Positions 47,701 through 58,931 of a stretch of 64,000 bases of DNA are shown here, piece by piece. Origin of the DNA: Chlorokybus atmophyticus (taxonomy: Eukaryota > Streptophyta > Chlorokybophyceae > Chlorokybales > Chlorokybaceae); contig RHPI01002204.1 in the NCBI GenBank assembly GCA_009103225.1, positions 186,001-250,000 on the forward strand, read 5' to 3'. The notes under the pieces were generated by a model. The model was not told where the DNA came from and did not search any database. It worked only from the letters and a program-made list of their open reading frames with translations. Each line of letters begins with the position of its first letter. Within the stretch, counting starts at the first letter, position 1. A program made the position numbers and the translations under genes.

Positions 47701-47988
47701 AGGTTTCCTCCCAGCTGTGGTACTTGTTTTGGTCGTTGTCCTGACCGTCGTCGTAACCGGTGTCGTCATTGTCGCTGGTGGTGGCGGTGACAACAGCGAC
47801 CGGGCGGTGCTGCCGCGGCTGAAGGTGGTGGAGGAGGAGGACGGCGCTGGCCATCGTGTCCGCAACCGCAGTGGAAGTCGGACGACGCCAATGGCAGCAG
47901 TCGCTGGCGCAGCAGTCGCTGGCGGCCTGGCGGAGGTGGTGGACGCCCGCGCCACGAGGGGCGCCGCCGCCGCCGCGGCCGCCGCCAT
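44718..47988 (-). CDS. Plastid rhodanese-domain protein of the TrhO/UPF0176 family (STR7/STR8-like)
   Basis: Eight exons, all phases consistent: 47988-47497, 47324-47271, 47147-46985, 46589-46356, 46239-46151, 45985-45885, 45764-45489, 45045-44718; 578 residues. The N terminus ([20 protein letters not shown], Ser/Arg/Thr-rich, few acids) looks like a chloroplast transit peptide. An acylphosphatase-like N-terminal domain follows (FYTLADVPDP, LRGRIYINDQGINAQ). The rhodanese domain runs from LLDVRNDYEWDVGHF to the active loop YCTGGIRCD; the first Cys, about residue 364, is catalytic. The C terminus has the family Cys pairs (CRDC, CANIDC, CDDC, GCCGPVC). Bacterial TrhO hydroxylates tRNA U34; plant STR7/8 roles are less clear. 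A poly-Asn run (about 283-290) comes from a GTT repeat in exon 4. Confidence 0.88.
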
Positions 47989-48063
47989 GTTGGCAGCGAC
48001 CAACAGCGGCCCCGTCGCTCGTGTCAGCGGCGACGGATGAAGTCATGTCACACGTGTAGTGTA

Positions 48064-48302
48064 CGCATGATGCATTTGGCTCCAAACCCAACTTTGGGTT
48101 CATGCAAGAACTTCTCTCATGCTCAAGCCCTGATGTCACGTTGCTAGCACAGCTTGCTGTGTGTGGAGGTTCATGGCACCCAAACAACCAATGCCATGAA
48201 CCTGACAGTAGTTTGATCTTGAATAGCACATATTGGTGCGTATTATTGCTGCCAAGAAGTCTTGCATAGCTTAAAGTTGGGTTTGGCCAAATGCGCCATG
48301 CG
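48064..48302. mobile_element. MITE-like foldback element with TA target duplication
   Basis: A 239-bp segment whose first 50 bp (CGCATGATGCATTTGGCTCC...) are repeated inverted at its end (...GGCCAAATGCGCCATGCG). An inner hairpin is formed by GGTTCATGGCA and TGCCATGAACC. It is flanked by TA on both sides (48062-48063, 48303-48304), as for Tc1/mariner-type MITEs. It lies only 76 bp upstream of the rhodanese start codon, so it is probably in the promoter or 5' UTR. Confidence 0.75.
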
Positions 48303-48806
48303 TAAAGGTGCTTTGAAGTGATGTGTTGCGTTGAATTGTAAATGCTTCGTTGGTGATGTTATGTACTATGCTGTCATGCTTGACCTGATGTACAATGAGT
48401 ATTGCCTTGAAGTAGTTACGTTTATGTACATGTTATCAATCATGAATACGTATCCATTATTTACAAGAAGACATGTTACGTGCCAACGCTACTGCGCTAT
48501 CATCTACAATTGTTTAAGCATTGCACAATATTAGCCAATATCAATCAATTGGTAACAAGTGCAATTGCTGCATATCACATTACACTATACATGCATCTGT
48601 ATTTAACAGTGTTAAAAAGCGTTGCATAATAGTATCATGTTGATAAGTATTGATGTACATGAGCAAGGTGTGTCATGAAGGTCAATATTTGTGTACTTGA
48701 GTTGTGTCATGATGATGCACATGCAAGTGTGTTTCGCAGTTTTGTACACATTAGCCACTAGATTAAACATTGTTGCCTTATTGTATGTCACACTATTGCA
48801 TCAATT

Positions 48807-49373
48807 ATGCATAGTGAGGATGCTATGAGGGTCACATATTTAAGAATAAAAGCAATGAACAACCAATGCTTTGCTATAGCAAATGATACAAAAGTTGTAC
48901 GATTGTCATCACCCGCACGGACTGGAACATTAACTATCAACTATAAAGGGGGAAACAATCTTCTATGCGAGAAGGGGGGAGGGGGTGCAAAGTTGTTCAA
49001 CATCTCATTAAAAAGCACGCAATCTACAAAGTGGCGAGATGGTGACAACCTTTCTTATGATAAATGCTTGATGGCAGTGAGGACTTTTGCTAATTGTGAA
49101 GGCAGTGTACAAATAAACTGTCACTGGAGGGATAGACACTGCATGTTTGCCTATCCCTTCAACTCCAAGTCCATCGATTGTGAGCTGACATGTTGCCCCT
49201 ACAAGGTCATTCTATGTAGACAACCAACAGCAGAATTGTCATTGCAAACTCATATAAAAAGAAGATGTGCAAGCAACACAGAGGCAAGCATGAGACAACT
49301 TGGCAAGTTCCATACACAAGTCCAAGCCATATCAATGCGAGTGATGTCGTTGGAGGATAGGTACGCAACATAA
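48807..49373 (+). CDS. Hypothetical 188-residue ORF
   Basis: An ATG-started open frame of 188 codons in an AT-rich stretch that otherwise has many stops. The product is Cys/Asn-rich (MHSEDAMRVTYLRIKAMNNQ...) with no recognised domain. It may be an exon of an unknown gene or a transposon fragment. It runs towards the 3' end of LSM3 on the other strand. Support is only its length. Confidence 0.3.
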   Translation: MHSEDAMRVTYLRIKAMNNQCFAIANDTKVVRLSSPARTGTLTINYKGGNNLLCEKGGGGAKLFNISLKSTQSTKWRDGDNLSYDKCLMAVRTFANCEGSVQINCHWRDRHCMFAYPFNSKSIDCELTCCPYKVILCRQPTAELSLQTHIKRRCASNTEASMRQLGKFHTQVQAISMRVMSLEDRYAT

Positions 49374-49775
49374 CTCCATGCTCAGGTAGTCCTGAACTGG
49401 CTATGCGCATGCAGATGCAACCACTCAATCCATGCATGGAATACAACTGCCACATGTGGGCGGTCTCACGCACGCCAGCAAGCTCCCTACCATGTACACG
49501 TAGAGTACATGGTGGTGATGCAAACAATCTGCTGCTGCTGAAATGGTGATGAAAATGACCAAAACACATGCATGGATGAGTAGCTGAATTGCACACCTCA
49601 TAGCATGCGGTGAATGCACTGTTGCACTGTGGGAGACTCTTACTGAGAACGCATGCGAAACAATTCACATAGGAACTGCATCAAGTGAGCTCAATGTGCA
49701 CGCACACATGCACGCACATGTCGCAAGCTTAACAACCCATGACAACAGCAAAAAGGGGCATGCTTACACAGCACA

Positions 49776-50467
49776 TCATGTTGTCCTCAATGGAGGCGAA
49801 ACCAAAATGACGCCATCGCCTCTTACAAACAGGTAAGCCAGCGTTCGTTTTGTTGTCTGCAATAAGCAAGTCATCTCATGTCAGTCAGTAGGAAGGATGG
49901 GCGTTGTTTGATAGAGTCAATACTATCATCGGTTCACCTTAATGATCTCCTCATAAGTCTCATCATCAATCTCCAGCGAAGTAACAGTCTCCTCCACTCC
50001 CCCCAAAATCATATTCAAATGCTGCGATGGGATCACAACAAGCACTCAGACAAATCAACACCTTAACTCGCTAAAAATTGACGCATTGCAATGGAGGCAA
50101 GTCCATAGCGTGCATGCCTATGCTAGACAAGCTCTGCTCTGGCTGAGGCACAATGCAAGCAGTTACCATGCTTGTACACGAATTGCGCTACATCACCTAA
50201 GACAACGTGATCAGCAAATCTACACGTGGTAGTATTACACAAAAACTGAAAAGTTCAGAACAGAAACACACACAATGCATTGTTCATTCAACTAGCCCCA
50301 CCAACCTGGTCGTAAGCATGCAGCTTGCCGCGCAGCTCCCTCTCACCGCGGAGCTTCACGTAGATGCGCTCCTCCAGGCTGAGACGTATGAGATCCAAGG
50401 GCTCCCTAACGGCCGCAGCCGCCGCTACAGCCGCAGCAGCTGCCGCCGCCGCCCCCTCCTCCGCCAT
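49776..50467 (-). CDS. LSM3: U6 snRNA-associated Sm-like protein LSm3
   Basis: A subunit of the heptameric LSm1-7 (mRNA decapping, cytoplasm) and LSm2-8 (U6 snRNA, nucleus) rings. Exons 50467-50306, 50021-49938 and 49856-49776 give 108 residues. The start MAEEG is followed by an Ala run, probably a lineage-specific extension. Then comes the conserved body: [38 protein letters not shown] (Sm1 with the RNA-contact Asp/Asn), the acidic loop [12 protein letters not shown] and the Sm2 motif [16 protein letters not shown]. The only odd site is Gly instead of the usual Asp after NMILG. It starts 131 bp from OEP61 on the opposite strand. Confidence 0.95.
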
Positions 50468-50597
50468 CACATCACACACACGGCTTGCAAACCCTAAACT
50501 TGGGCCTGGTCAGCCCTAACTGACTTGGCGAGGAGGCGGTGGCGGAGGTGGAGAAGGACGAGGAGGAGGAGGAGGAGGGGCAGGTGGTGTCGTCAGG
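50468..50597. promoter_or_regulatory. Shared bidirectional promoter region of LSM3 and OEP61
   Basis: Only 130 bp separate the two start codons. The stretch must contain both 5' UTRs and presumably a single nucleosome-free promoter. It holds AAACCCTA-type words near 50490-50495 (telo-box-like, common in plant translation and RNA-processing genes) and a GA/GG-rich tract nearer OEP61. Confidence 0.55.
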
Positions 50598-53367
50598 ATG
50601 ATGAGCCCAGAGATGGTCCGCCTGGCCTCGGAGCAGATGGCCCGCATGCGCCCCGAGGATCTCCGCCGCATGCAGGAACAGGTGAGGGAGAAGGTTGCAG
50701 TTTATGTGCGATAAGGTAGCCTGGCACTTGTCTCAGCATGGCTCAAATGGGCTCTGATTATGTATAATAGATTTCTATGTGCGGAGTGTTGAGATGATTC
50801 ACGCTTTTAGGTTATGAGCATGGATCCAGCCACCCTGCGTATGGCGCAGCAGCAAATGGGCAGCATGCGTCCGGAGGACTTCAACGCTATGTCCGATGTC
50901 ATGCGGGGTCTCAGCCCCGATCAGATGGCCGCCATGTCCTCAGCCGCCTCTGCCGGCTCCCCTCCGATCGCAGGTTCCAGCGACGCTTACACCTACGCCA
51001 ACAAACTTAAAGAGGAGGTGTGTTCATCGTTTTTCCAGCTACCACGTTGCACATGAGCTCATGTTACGCATACCCGTACACTTACATGTACAGAAATATT
51101 TAAACATACACATACGCGCACACATACACGTACACATGCACATAAAGCTCACACTGACCTGGTGCCTCCGGCACTGGCAAGATCTTGCAAAGTCATGTTA
51201 GTGGTTGGTGATTAACAGGGCAACAAGCTCCACAATGCTGGACAGTACTCGCAAGCCATTGAGAAGTACGCAAAAGCGCAGGCAGACGTCTCCAACCTGT
51301 CGGTGAGTGCATTGAATAACCAATCTTGCGCACATGCTGGCTATGACGGGTGTGACGGCATTGCTTATCTGAGCTTCAACTTCAACAATAACACAGTCAA
51401 GTTACCGCTGCTGAGTTGCTATCGTGGACCGCTTGTTGTAAAGTACGTAGTGGGTGCATATACAGTGTATGGTAGCGATAGATGTTCGGTTGCGTCGTAG
51501 CCCACTGCTTGTGTTGCTTACAGAGTGCAGAAGCAGTAGCCCTTCGCAAATCGTGCTTGCTCAACCTGGCATCCTGTTACTTGAAAACTAAACAGTTTGG
51601 TGCAACCGCGCAAGTCTGCACGGAGGTAACTATCAAAGTGGTTGTATCAGCTGGGATTTGTGTGCTGTGTTCTCAGCAGCATGGCATCAATGCTGAAGCA
51701 TATTGTGTGCAATTCAGGTGTTGAATGATGACCACAACAACTTGAAAGCGCTTTACCGGCGAGGGCAAGCCTACTTGGCCAACAATAAAATTAGGCCGGC
51801 GATAGCCGACTTGGAGCGCGCGCACAAGCTGTCTCCCGATGACGAGACTGTGCTGGCTGTGTACAATGAAGCCAGAGCCAAGTTGACACAAGACGCTGTC
51901 GATCAAACCGACGAGCTGCAGCAGACATTATTGCCTTCAATTGCAGATCAGCAACCTGCGCAAGCTTCGGTTGTGGACGAAAGACAAGATGAAGCCAATG
52001 CACCAGTACGGTCACATATCAATTGTCTTGTAGTGCTTGCTTCACAGCCAGCAGGAGTGTCTCTTGACTCAACACGTGTTATGAAACAGGAGGGTTCAGT
52101 AGAGGAGGTTGAGGAGGCGCACGAGGTTGTGGAGGCGCGTGCGCCAACAAGCACGGGTCTCAACAGCAGTGAAAGTACATCCGGTGGTGTTGGTACGCCG
52201 TTCATACCGGATGCTGCACAGATGCGCGAGGCGGCGAGTATGTTTGGAAGCAATCCGGAGTTGGTGCGGTACGCTTGTTGCTACCGTTCTCTGTGGCGTG
52301 TGTGCAAGGGGTGTTGTTTAGATGAACGGAATGAGGTGCAGGATGATGTCGCGCATGATGTCCAACATGGAGCCGGAAGTGATAGCTGCTATGAGTGGAG
52401 GGCGTGTCACGTCACAGATGGCGCAGCAGGCATCCACCTTAATGCAGGTGTGTATGGCTCTCAGTCCGCTCTCATGCTTTGCTGCTTGCAACCTTACCTA
52501 CATTTGTGCGAAATTGTGTTGGTGCGAATTGATTTATGTGCCATTGCCACAGAGCATGCCACCAGAGGCCTTGCAAACTATGATGCAGAGCACAATGGGA
52601 ATGCAACCCCCCGCGTCAACTTCTGCAGCAAGCAACACAAGCATTGCTTCAAGTTTGCAGCCACAAGCTTCTACTCTCCCTCAACCCAGTCCTGACTTGT
52701 TGCGAGCCATGACAAGGGTGAGTATGTGTCTGTTTGGTGTGCATACATGGTGTTGTGCACCGGTTTTAACAAACATTGTTGCACCAGAATGGAGTGCCTC
52801 CAAGTATGGAGGAGATGAGGCAAAAGATGCAGGCAGATCCATCAATGTTGACAGCTGCAATGTCTGATCCTAACATGATGAGCGCCATGAACGAAATGAT
52901 GAAGAACATGTCACCTGAAGCTATGGTGCAGATGAGCGAACAGATGGGCATGAAGGTACAGTTGTTATATACTTTTGCCACATATCGCCATGTGCTGCCA
53001 CTTGATGCGGCTGCTCGCACACACACAATGAAATTGTACTCATTGGCCATGTGCAGTTGTCTCCTGAGATGGCACGCAAGGTGCATGACCAGATGAGCAC
53101 AATGCGACCAGAGGACATGGAAAGGATGGTAAACACACTTCAACCTGCACATGCGTGAACGTGTTAAGATCTGTTATTGGGTGAATTGCTGGTTGACATG
53201 GTGGTCTGTGCTGTTCGTCAACTCAGATGAAGGTAGCGGCTCAAGTGCAGAAAGTCGCTGTTGTTGGCAAGAAGGCGAAGGACTTCTTGCTTGGGCGCGC
53301 GGGCCTCGTTATTGCCCTTGTTGTTTTGCTGCTCGGCGTTCTGTTGCATTGGTATTGGTACCGGTGA
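50598..53367 (+). CDS. OEP61: Outer envelope protein 61 / TPR7, tail-anchored TPR chaperone receptor
   Basis: Eleven exons, phases consistent: 50598-50681, 50811-51017, 51219-51302, 51524-51625, 51718-52005, 52048-52263, 52322-52447, 52553-52717, 52788-52955, 53057-53128, 53227-53367; 550 residues, close to the Arabidopsis protein. The N terminus has repeated Met/Arg/Pro/Glu-Asp motifs (MSPEMVRLASEQMARMRPED). A three-repeat TPR clamp follows (YANKLKEEGNKLHNAGQYS, LKALYRRGQAYLANNKIRPA) that binds the EEVD tail of Hsp70 or Hsp90. The C-terminal half repeats the Met/Pro-Glu-rich motif. The protein ends in a tail anchor (AGLVIALVVLLLGVLLHWYW) with a short basic end. In plants it sits on the ER or plastid outer envelope and aids precursor targeting. 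Confidence 0.93.
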
Positions 53368-54849
53368 CAGTTGGGAGATGGTTGTTATTTGTGTAGCACC
53401 GCGCTTAATCGGGATAGTTCAAACTTGTGTATTAATGGACATCAGAGATTGCACACGCGTATTGCAGTCACTGCTTGTGTTGGCAAAAGCATGAATGCAT
53501 TATTTGGGAACAGAACAATACACAGGTCCATAGATGCTGCACTGCTGTAAGATCTACATTGAAGCCAACTACATTGAATCCGCCAATGTCAGTCTCGCAG
53601 TGTCTGTCAAGATTGCGGCCAGAGCAGGCCGCAGCTGCCAGCACGGTCGAGGCGAGGGCGATTGTGTATCGGCGCACGTGGTCATCGACAAAACAGGGTG
53701 AGCTGGTGAGCTGGTTAACCCTTGGCCTCCGGATCCGTCGCCGCCGCACACCCTGCCGTAAGCGCGTACCAGTCTGCGGCGACGACTTCCGGCGAGTTGG
53801 TCCAGAACCCTGGCGCAACCAAGATCTTGACCGCCATTGCTACATCCAGTGGCAAGCAGCAATCCGTCTCGCATGTAGGCTTTCAAACTACATGTATACG
53901 CATTAGCCCAGTAAGGACGTGCGTAGTTGCGAATCGTCCATGTACAGGCTTCCCCCATTAGGAGACCTTGGTTTAAGAGGACCCGGTAATATCATAGGAG
54001 CGCCGCATACGAAATGTTTTTGAGGTAAATGCTTGTGGTCATGGCATTACTCTTGTCTGTAGTAAGCCTAGAGGTTTGGCGCAAACTTTCCCGCGGATCC
54101 AATCTTGTAATGGGGGAACTCCTCGCTAACAGCATGAATATATCATAGCAAAAATGTTAGTATATCATAGTTTCATAAAATTTATATCATAATCTTGTCA
54201 ATCTTATATATATAAACTATTGGCCACCTCACTATGTGGGGTAACAATAAAAACCGTTACTTATAGCAAACCTATTGTATTACACGGTAAGGCATTACTA
54301 TTATAATAAGCATTCAGATCATTACCTTGCTGGTGGAATGAAAAGCTACAATATTTGTGATGTTGATATAACGGGGGGACTGGACACTTCCGACGCGGGA
54401 TCGGATGCATGTGTATATGGATGGACCGCCGTCTTGTTAAATCTGCAAAATGAAAGCCGATGGGCGATTAGTAGATAGTGACACAATTATTCATGGGTCT
54501 CGACAATTGTTGCTGCCTGTGCACGTTAGCACAAGCTACGCTCACCTCGCCCGCCCCGGAAGGCAATGAGCAACATTCAATGTGAGATCAAGCACGCCAT
54601 GCATCGTGTAGTCCACAAGTGATAAGTCATTCTCAAATTTTAAATGCTTGTAGACGAGGCTTACGGGCCACTTACAACCAAGCCCTTGAGCCGGTTAAAT
54701 TTCCTTGACGATTAGGCATGCAACCGCCTAGTGGCATGCATAGTTGATTTGATTGACATATTAACTACTGGTTACCAATGCAATAAAGTTCTGTATGCTA
54801 GTGACAGCTACACTTGGCCTACCTCAGTCACAGTCATGTCTTGTGGTAA
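53368..54849. other. Intergenic, no gene recognised
   Basis: About 1.5 kb, including an AT-rich tract at 54130-54330. Short open frames only. An earlier part (53500-53960) is GC-richer with overlapping frames on both strands, not recognised. Confidence 0.45.
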
Positions 54850-55274
54850 GAGGGCACTTACACCGGCTTACTTTGCGCAAAATCCGAGGCCCAAATACAA
54901 CTTTTACGATCGGCTCGAATGTACATCGGCGCCAAATGGTACCAAACCCGTAAGTTAAAGTTGTATTTGCAAAAGGGGCCCTGAGGCGCTTTTGCGATTG
55001 TATTTTGGGGTCGCCGACCAGTAACAACGGTGAGAACGCTTGCCACGGTCACCACGTCGGCAAGCGTCGGCGGGAATTGAACATCACCTGCGGCGATTAG
55101 GTTCGGGCGCTAGCCGTTAAGCATGTTACAAATACAACTACACGTATAGATGCAAGTACATAGTGTTTCCTTGCAAGCGCATCTACCCACAGAGCGTGCT
55201 TCGCGCAGCTTCAATGTCTGCTAATCTAAATACATATATGTACACATGTTTAGATGTGCTCGTATACATACACA

Positions 55275-55275
55275 G

Positions 55276-55309
<34 letters not shown>

Positions 55310-55312
55310 TCA
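55275..55312. repeat. (CA)n(TA)n microsatellite
   Basis: A short ACACACAC run passes into about 12 TA units, inside the non-autonomous Harbinger-like element. The surrounding 55230-55560 is rich in TATACATA words. Confidence 0.85.
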
Positions 55313-55600
55313 ATTGTAAGTATACTTATAACTGTATATATTTTTATATGTATATACATAAATATGCACATACAAATATGCGTAAATATGCGCAAATATA
55401 CATGTGTATATCTACATGTTTATATATACATATGTATACATATGTATATGTTTTCCGGGGCGTGCTTCGCGTAGTGAGTCTCCTGACAATTCTGTATACA
55501 TATATACATCTTTCAAAATGCTATGTGAATGTGTATACATGAGTATCGATGTGTTACATGCATATATCTTCAATGAATGCGTTTCATATATGTCTGTATG

Positions 55601-55742
55601 TTGCCGATTTCAACCTTTCGTGTGCACGCGCGATTTTACAGAAACGGCCGTTCCCCCGCCGTGACAGGCGGGGGATTGGCCGTTTCTGTAACGGCTTTTG
55701 TGAGTCGGGTGCTTCGTGCACATGAAAGGTTGAAATCGGCAA
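55601..55742. repeat. Large imperfect hairpin (nested foldback)
   Basis: The left arm 55601-55660 (TTGCCGATTTCAACCTTTCG...) pairs with 55667-55742 (...ATGAAAGGTTGAAATCGGCAA). The core is CCCCCGCC/GGCGGGGG around a 6-nt loop, with CAGAAACGGCC/GGCCGTTTCTG inside. It looks like a small foldback element inserted in the Harbinger-like element. Confidence 0.85.
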
Positions 55743-56313
55743 TAATCTACGCAAACATATACATCTATGCATATTTGTATAGGCATATATGTGTATCTGC
55801 AAATGCACCTATGTCTATGTTTCAATGTGCCTCGATTATTTACTAAGTTTATCGACCCCTGACTGTGGTAATGCATAGTCAATAGTCGTCGCGCGGGAAA
55901 CGGCGTCAAGTGGTGATGTGGCGGTCGAAACACGTCCATGTAAACGCGAGAAGTGATGATGTACTTGCCATAAAAGTCCGTACCCACACGTATTTTGCGC
56001 AAGATACAGGTTTTCAACGCACGCCGGTGTAAACGCCCTCTGAGGCCCGTGGCTACCTGGTTGAGTGATTGATGTTCAGTGCTGCATGCCGTCACAAGGC
56101 CAAATTACGGAATACATAACCATGATTATATTTCAACTAAATCGCCTCCTAGCGACCGTCGATGCGCGTCGTCACTCATCGGACGACCCTGGCGCTTCAC
56201 GCGCGGTCATCCGTCGCCGTCCTATGATTGGGACCACGCAGCCCCCAGTCTGACTGACTGTGACACTCCCCCACACCCTGCATGTCGCCTACATCAGTCC
56301 AGGCAGGGGGGCA

Positions 56314-56994
56314 ATGCGTCGGGACTGGGGGCTGCTGCCCGGCGACGTTTGGCACCGTCGCTGCGGGCGAGAAGTATACCCTCTCACCGCCGGGCGGCTC
56401 ACCTTCGTGAGGCATCTGCTCTTCGGCTTCCTACACGGCTTCCTGCACGGCAGCCCGTGGCTTACCGGCAGGCCCGACTTCGACCGAGCCGTCCCTTTCC
56501 TCCAGGACACCTTGCGAAGCCTCGACGCTTACGAGTCCGAGCTGAGAGCCCTGGCGGGACACAGAGGCATCGCCGTCGCCTCCGGGCCGCTGGGTCCTCG
56601 CCTACCTGACGGGCTGCATCGCGCCGCCACGGGGACCACCGCGGTGCTGTGCTACATCTTGGCGTGGGACCTGTGCGGCGAGTGCCAGCAGCTGCCGCCC
56701 GACACCCCGGCCAAGGTCAGCCGGTGGGTGCCGCAGCTGCGCTTCCACCGCATCTTCCGGTCCATACACACCGACCTGTACCCGTCGTCCGTCCCTCGCA
56801 CCGTGTACCTGGCGGCCAAGCGTGACTTACCTGGCGTGCGGGAGCTGAGGGGCGAGGCGGTCGGGCGCCTGCTGCGTTTCGCAGCGTTCTACCGCAGTTC
56901 CGTCGTGGAAGGCCTGCCGCTAGACGACGGGGCGTATTGCCCGGCTCACGCGCGATTCTTCGAGCCGGGACCACTCAAATTGCCTCGCTTCTGA
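56314..56994 (+). CDS. Orphan GC-rich single-exon ORF (226 residues)
   Basis: An ATG-started open frame (MRRDWGLLPGDVWHRRCG...) ending LKLPRF-stop. It has strongly GC-rich codon use unlike the AT-rich flanks and no introns. The protein is Leu/Arg-rich and mixed helical, with Cys pairs (LCGECQQ). No family is recognised. It begins about 270 bp after the non-autonomous Harbinger-like element. The composition and lack of introns could mean a recent transfer, a retrocopy or simply a GC-rich gene. The frame could open further upstream to 56260 without an ATG. Confidence 0.5.
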   Translation: MRRDWGLLPGDVWHRRCGREVYPLTAGRLTFVRHLLFGFLHGFLHGSPWLTGRPDFDRAVPFLQDTLRSLDAYESELRALAGHRGIAVASGPLGPRLPDGLHRAATGTTAVLCYILAWDLCGECQQLPPDTPAKVSRWVPQLRFHRIFRSIHTDLYPSSVPRTVYLAAKRDLPGVRELRGEAVGRLLRFAAFYRSSVVEGLPLDDGAYCPAHARFFEPGPLKLPRF

Positions 56995-57784
56995 TTTTTA
57001 GACGTGTGTGTATGATGGACTCACCGTTTGCAAAGACGACGTGTAACACATCAGCACAAAGTGTTGTTCTTTGCAAACGGTGCTGCACAACATGTGTCGC
57101 TCGCAGTGACAGAGCTGCCGGACCAGACACAGGCAACCCATGCTGGTTGCCTTTGCACTCTCGAACATATAAAACACACCGGTGTGGTCCAGCGCCTGAT
57201 ATTCAACAACACGCCTTCTGTAATCATATCGCTGCATGGTCAAGGCTCGCACGCTTGGTTACAAGCTGACAACAAACAACTTGCGATAACACCACACACG
57301 CCTTGGCACTGATCCGTAGAAGGGTTGCTGCAGTGACTTGTACAGATCTCTAGCAATCACTGAACACTGCCACGCAAACACGTTGGAACCCATCCACGCC
57401 ACACCATCAGCTGTGCCTGCATGCACTCGATCCATGCAAGAAGACCAGGGTAATGGACGAAGCAAAGCAAAGCTTGGGACATTGGCACTTATTCATGATG
57501 TCTGCACATGCCCCATGTATCGTTTGTATCGCTACTACATACAGACATGCACAGATAACATACACAAGTGTGCGCGCAATGGCAAACAAAGCGGCAAGAT
57601 GTGAACAGCAGTGACCCTTTGCCACTCAACGTGGCAATGGACCATTGCCACCATGCACAACTTGAACTCGCAAGTATTGACCACAATAGGTGGGTACATG
57701 TACTAACAAACAAACTAGCTAACCAATTCATAACAACTCTACCGCCCTAAGTGTGTCATGTGGCCACCCCTGTCACTACTACGA
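56995..57784. other. Intergenic, weak helicase-like trace
   Basis: No supported gene. The minus-strand frame 57465-57259 (WMGSNVFAWQCSVIARDLYK) vaguely recalls the middle of PIF1-like helicases of transposons, but motifs are missing. Confidence 0.3.
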
Positions 57785-58931
57785 CTAGAGTATGTGAGGA
57801 GGAGGCTCCCCAAACCAGCGCGGGGGGTCGTATCCGGAACCGCCTGCATCGCAAGCACACAACACGTGTTGTTACCCAACATAACCCACGTGCTGCTGCA
57901 AGCACAGCTGCTGTAAACAACCCCGAAACAGATGAGCTCACCGAAAGGGTTGCATCGCATGAGGCGCCATGCCGTCAGTACAGTCCCCTTTGCCACGCCG
58001 TACTTTGTGTACGCCTGTCATATATGTCACGATGTGCACACACATACACATGCAGAAAAGTTGATGCCGCAAACATGCAACACAGTAGCATGCCATACAA
58101 ACCAGAAGTGTGAGCGGAGATGTGAAGCACCCTTGCCTGCATGGCGTACTCTGAACAGGTTGGGATGTACCGACAGCTGGGCGGGAGAAGCGGCGATATC
58201 AGCCCTGCATACACGCGCTTTTGTTCAGACACTCCTTCAAGCAAAGCTTGTTTGCATATGCGTTTGGCTTGCGTGCATGCGCCCGCAATTGCGCATGCAT
58301 GCGTCTATGTTTGTGTGCCTGCGTGTACACTCTGCATGACAAGTAACATGACCACACAACAGCCGTTGCAGGTACGGCGAACTCTCTTCAAGCAAGAGCA
58401 ATGACCACGCACCCAGTACACCTTACTTGTTGTTGTTCACGTTTTTGTTCTTGCGTTCTCTTTGCAAGATTAGTGGTAACTGATGAGTTACACAGTAAGA
58501 TGGCTGATTTGGATGTGATGCCATAAGTTACAGGCAAGGCAGTCACCTTTGTAGAACTTCAACATGGACACAGCCGCTTTCACCGCAGGACTGCGCCTGT
58601 CCTCCTCCTCCTCCTCCTCCTCCTCCGCCTCGTCCTTATCACGGTCCTCCACCTCCTCATCCTGGACTAGCGCAAACGCAACATCCCAGTGGCGGCTTCC
58701 AGCACAGCATTGACACCAGCCTCTGGGCTCTGCACCTGCCCACTGCACCGGGTGCAGCTGGCGCCGCCCAGGCTTGGCTGTGCTGAACAGCAAGGCGGGA
58801 CGGCCGCTGGATGACGCTGACGAGGAGGAGGTGACACGGAGGTGATGACCTGTTTGTCGTTGCTGTCGTGGGTGGTAGTCTAGCGGAGTAACAGGGAGAC
58901 GTAACACCACCGCCGTTGCCGCCGCCGCCAT
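57785..58931 (-). CDS. yidD: YidD-type membrane protein insertion factor, nuclear-encoded and plastid-targeted
   Basis: Four exons in phase: 58931-58547, 58204-58137, 58014-57942, 57843-57785; 194 residues. The C-terminal part is the YidD (DUF37, haemolytic-like) domain: [28 protein letters not shown] (the two invariant Cys), [20 protein letters not shown] and GYDPPRWFG. In bacteria YidD assists the YidC insertase. Plant nuclear copies are expected to work with Alb3 in the thylakoid. The N terminus ([16 protein letters not shown], then Ser/Arg-rich) is transit-peptide-like. A run of about ten Glu from a CTC repeat precedes the domain. The second intron begins with GC (CAG/GCAAGG). The name 'haemolytic' is historical; no toxin is implied. 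Confidence 0.9.

Larger units (their letters stand above)
54850..56040. mobile_element. Non-autonomous Harbinger-like element (1.19 kb)
   Basis: The left end GAGGGCACTTACACCGGC and the inverted right end GAGGGCGTTTACACCGGC match each other and the termini of the 5-kb Harbinger at 16866-21917. Subterminal words are also shared with that element: TTTGCGCAAAAT, CTTTTACGATCG-CTCGAAT, TTTTGCGATTGTATTTTGG on the left and CGTATTTTGCGCAA-ATAC on the right. The flanks are TAA and TGA, an imperfect 3-bp duplication. No transposase is inside, only an AT microsatellite and a large hairpin. Confidence 0.75.

Noticed and set aside
57259-57465. PIF1-like helicase fragment
   Set aside because: Only a loose resemblance over about 25 residues, with no Walker motifs or neighbouring exons.
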